Made by a program: the position numbers and the translations under genes. Shown here in pieces: positions 62,298-64,000 of a DNA stretch of 64,000 nt. Source of the DNA: Flavipsychrobacter sp. (GTDB lineage: Bacteria > Bacteroidota > Bacteroidia > Chitinophagales > Chitinophagaceae); the NCBI GenBank assembly GCA_016787265.1, contig JAEUVF010000008.1:1-64000 (forward strand), given 5' to 3'. Under the pieces are notes generated by a model. The model saw only the letters and a program-made list of their open reading frames with translations. It did no database searches and was not told the DNA's origin. Every line of letters starts with the position of its first letter. Within the stretch, counting starts at the first letter, position 1.

Positions 62298-63323
62298 TCA
62301 TCCCCAAACACGTGTTCCTTCTGAGCAGTTGGCGCAAATATCGATATTCGCACGACTTTTAAGTAGTCCGGATCTGAATTTTTGGTAAGCGGGGTCTTCC
62401 CATATTTCCCGGAAACTGGCTTTTTTAAGATCGCCCAGGCGATGTTGTGCGTCTTTGTCAAAACAACAGGGCACTACCAGGCCGTCCCAGGTGATTACTG
62501 TTGCATGCCAGGCTCTCCAGCAATGATTCAATAATTTGTTTTTAAAAGCAAACTGACCCTGCTTGTTTTTTTTATACCTGCTGTATTTTTCAATAGTTGG
62601 AATCAATTGGTTGGGGTCATTTTCATAATCATAAACCTGTGCAGTCTTCAGCCAGATATCATCTACCCCGATTGACTTTGCCAATGCTTTTGCCTCATCA
62701 ATCTGGTGTTCATTGGGTTTTACAACCAGGAACTGAAAAACTACAAATGGTTTTTGTGCGCCCATCTCTTTTTTTGCCTGAACAATATTGCGGGCGCCTT
62801 GCAACACTTTTTCCAGATTGCCACCAATCCTGTATTGCTGATAAACATCCTGGGTAGTACCATCGATGGAAATGATCAGCCGATCCAGTCCGCTTTCCAC
62901 TGTTTTTCTCGCATTGGCTGCTGTGAGATAATGTGCATTCGTGGAGGTAGCTGTATAAATACCCTTATCGGATGCATACTTCACCATGTCCAGGAATTCC
63001 GGATTCAGGTAGGGTTCTCCCTGGAAATAAAAGACCAGGTAAAAAAGATCCTTGTATAACTGGTCAATGGTATCGCGGAAGAAATTGCTTTGCAGCATAC
63101 CGGTTGGACGGGTGAATGCTCTTAATCCACTCGGACATTCCGGGCAACGTAGATTACAGGAGGTGGTAGGTTCCACACTGATGGAAATCGGTACCCCCCA
63201 CTGTATGGCTTTCCCGCTGTATTTGCTGATATAATAACTGCTGAGCACTTTCGTGGCATTCCAGGCCCTTCGGACACTCATCTTGCCCAGCATATTCATC
63301 GAGTCTCTAAAATGAAACGGCAT
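62298..63323 (-). CDS. Radical SAM/SPASM domain protein
   Basis: About 341 residues from the ATG at 63323. A longer open frame to 63440 runs through a palindromic repeat and is unlikely; 63299 is another option. The SAM-cluster motif CNLRCPEC (CxxxCxxC, Cys56, 60 and 63 from this start) lies in the usual N-terminal position, and a SPASM-type C-terminal region shows VPCCFDKD and ICANC. Such enzymes modify peptides or act as maturases; some activate sulfatases. No peptide substrate gene is visible. The MarR gene lies 56 bp downstream. Confidence 0.87.
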   Translation of the reverse strand: MPFHFRDSMNMLGKMSVRRAWNATKVLSSYYISKYSGKAIQWGVPISISVEPTTSCNLRCPECPSGLRAFTRPTGMLQSNFFRDTIDQLYKDLFYLVFYFQGEPYLNPEFLDMVKYASDKGIYTATSTNAHYLTAANARKTVESGLDRLIISIDGTTQDVYQQYRIGGNLEKVLQGARNIVQAKKEMGAQKPFVVFQFLVVKPNEHQIDEAKALAKSIGVDDIWLKTAQVYDYENDPNQLIPTIEKYSRYKKNKQGQFAFKNKLLNHCWRAWHATVITWDGLVVPCCFDKDAQHRLGDLKKASFREIWEDPAYQKFRSGLLKSRANIDICANCSEGTRVWG

Positions 63324-63348
63324 TGACCAAAGATACAATCCTTCCTCC

Positions 63349-63407
63349 ACCCGACCGGTGCCACCGGTCGGGTGGCACCGGTCGGGAGCCATCTGCCGGG
63401 GCGGAGT
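63349..63407. repeat. GC-rich palindromic repeat upstream of the radical SAM gene
   Basis: ACCCGACCGGTG, CCACCGGTCGGGT and GGCACCGGTCGGG (63349-63386) form interleaved palindromes sharing their core with 5732-5770. The continuing GCCATCTGCC and GCGGAGTGA match the 40647 repeat. It sits between the divergent radical SAM and GH25 genes. Confidence 0.85.
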
Positions 63408-63419
63408 GAAGGAAATACC

Positions 63420-63427
63420 TATTTTTG
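63420..63427 (+). promoter_or_regulatory. Candidate -7 element before the GH25 gene
   Basis: TATTTTTG fits the Bacteroidota consensus but lies only 6 nt before the ATG, so transcription from it would give a nearly leaderless mRNA. No -33 TTG is visible. Confidence 0.25.
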
Positions 63428-63433
63428 CGCGCG

Positions 63434-64000
63434 ATGGCAAAAAAGAAAAAAAGTCAGGAATCCGTACCTAAATATTTACTGGCAGTGCTTGTTCTGGTAC
63501 TGGTCGGAATTTTAGCATGGTGGTGGTTTTCTGCTTCAGAGCCTGATTTCGAACACTATGAAGATTTTGGTATTGAGATCCCGACCAATTTTCAGCTGCA
63601 TGGAATTGATGTATCCAAATACCAGCAGCGCATTAACTGGGATGCCGTAAAAAGCATGAGGGCAGAAGATGTAAAAATTGGTTTTGTATTTATAAAAGCT
63701 ACAGAAGGATTGGGTAATATGGACCAGCAGTTCCGAAGAAATTGGAAGCAGGCCAAAGAAGCCGGACTGCCAAGAGGTGCTTATCATTTTTTCCTGGCAC
63801 CCAAAAGCGGGGCTGAACAGGCTGAGAATTTTATTCGCCGGGTAGAATTGGAAAAGGGAGATCTGCCTCCGGTATTGGATGTTGAACAAACCTACGGAGT
63901 TAGTAGTTCCAGGTTGAGAATGGAAGTGAAATCCTTTCTCGACCGGCTGGAAGCACATTATGGTGTTAAGCCCATCATTTATACCAATGTGGATTTTTAC
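63434..64000 (+). CDS. GH25 family lysozyme, membrane-anchored (truncated by the window end)
   Basis: 189 codons are visible and the frame runs off the window. A Lys-rich start (MAKKKKSQE) and a single membrane segment (about 14-32, LLAVLVLVLVGILAWWWF) are followed by the GH25 domain: HGIDVSKYQQRINWD (with Asp59), VFIKATEGLG, GAYHFFLAPKSG and the catalytic pair region PPVLDVE (Asp149, Glu151). GH25 enzymes cleave the beta-1,4 bond between N-acetylmuramic acid and N-acetylglucosamine in peptidoglycan. Confidence 0.9.
   Translation, partial: MAKKKKSQESVPKYLLAVLVLVLVGILAWWWFSASEPDFEHYEDFGIEIPTNFQLHGIDVSKYQQRINWDAVKSMRAEDVKIGFVFIKATEGLGNMDQQFRRNWKQAKEAGLPRGAYHFFLAPKSGAEQAENFIRRVELEKGDLPPVLDVEQTYGVSSSRLRMEVKSFLDRLEAHYGVKPIIYTNVDFY

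Noticed and set aside
62242-62337. N-terminal extension of the MarR regulator
   Set aside because: It would overlap the end of the radical SAM gene by 40 bp, and the MarR fold starts after the ATG at 62241.
63324-63440. N-terminal extension of the radical SAM protein
   Set aside because: The added codons translate the palindromic repeat and have no family resemblance; internal ATGs fit better.

Overview
The window looks like a chromosomal segment of a Bacteroidota bacterium, most likely of the Chitinophagaceae. The evidence is an ECF sigma/FecR/SusC/SusD polysaccharide-utilisation locus, a SusC with an N-terminal STN domain and a long region before its signal peptide, a type IX secretion (T9SS) C-terminal domain, Bacteroidota-style TAnnTTTG -7 elements before tRNA genes, and GH144 enzymes. 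No phage, conjugation or CRISPR genes were recognised.

Left end (1-3363, all read on the minus strand): an accessory segment. A tyrosine recombinase (1517-2797) is followed in the same orientation by an AT-rich lincosamide-nucleotidyltransferase-like gene (360-1142) and a small hypothetical ORF. The nucleotidyltransferase gene lies between two bulged hairpins, and its outer ends carry a perfect 10-bp inverted repeat. This is the geometry of an integron gene cassette, although the recombinase is not a classical IntI. A tRNA-Asn gene with its own promoter and terminator closes the segment.

3500-14106: scattered housekeeping and accessory genes. They include a zinc alcohol dehydrogenase, an ArnT-like glycosyltransferase carrying an in-frame copy of a palindromic repeat, a PAP2 phosphatase, HflX with a Rieske ferredoxin, an outer-membrane-type protein, a Gfo/Idh/MocA oxidoreductase divergent from a sulfatase, and a DUF1275/methyltransferase/GNAT run. 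14210-16696: a T9SS-secreted GHL10 family glycosidase, a terminator and a CAU-anticodon tRNA.

16851-42162 (all plus strand): a large glycan-utilisation locus. Sigma and anti-sigma factors come first, then SusC, SusD and a LamG lipoprotein, then an FG-GAP/ASPIC lipoprotein, a GH30 enzyme and two GH144 (endo-beta-1,2-glucanase family) enzymes. They are followed by a Gfo/Idh/MocA oxidoreductase, a GMC oxidoreductase, a DoxX-GH43 fusion, an SGNH hydrolase, a GH3 beta-glucosidase, a DUF1080 (3-keto-glycoside hydrolase family) protein and a HAD phosphatase. My inference is a beta-1,2-glucan (perhaps mixed beta-glucan) locus that combines ordinary hydrolysis with a 3-keto-sugar branch.

42331-64000: core genes. 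These are DUF4834, the rimP-nusA-infB operon, a SurA-like chaperone, a soluble multi-PAS histidine kinase with its LuxR-type regulator and a uracil-DNA-glycosylase-like gene, a MATE exporter, an AI-2E/PerM-family membrane protein, an L,D-transpeptidase-like protein, rpoN with a PAP2-like membrane protein, a second GHL10 glycosidase with a MarR regulator and a radical SAM/SPASM enzyme, and the start of a GH25 lysozyme cut by the window end. A short GC-rich palindromic repeat family occurs at least three times (5732, 40647, 63349).
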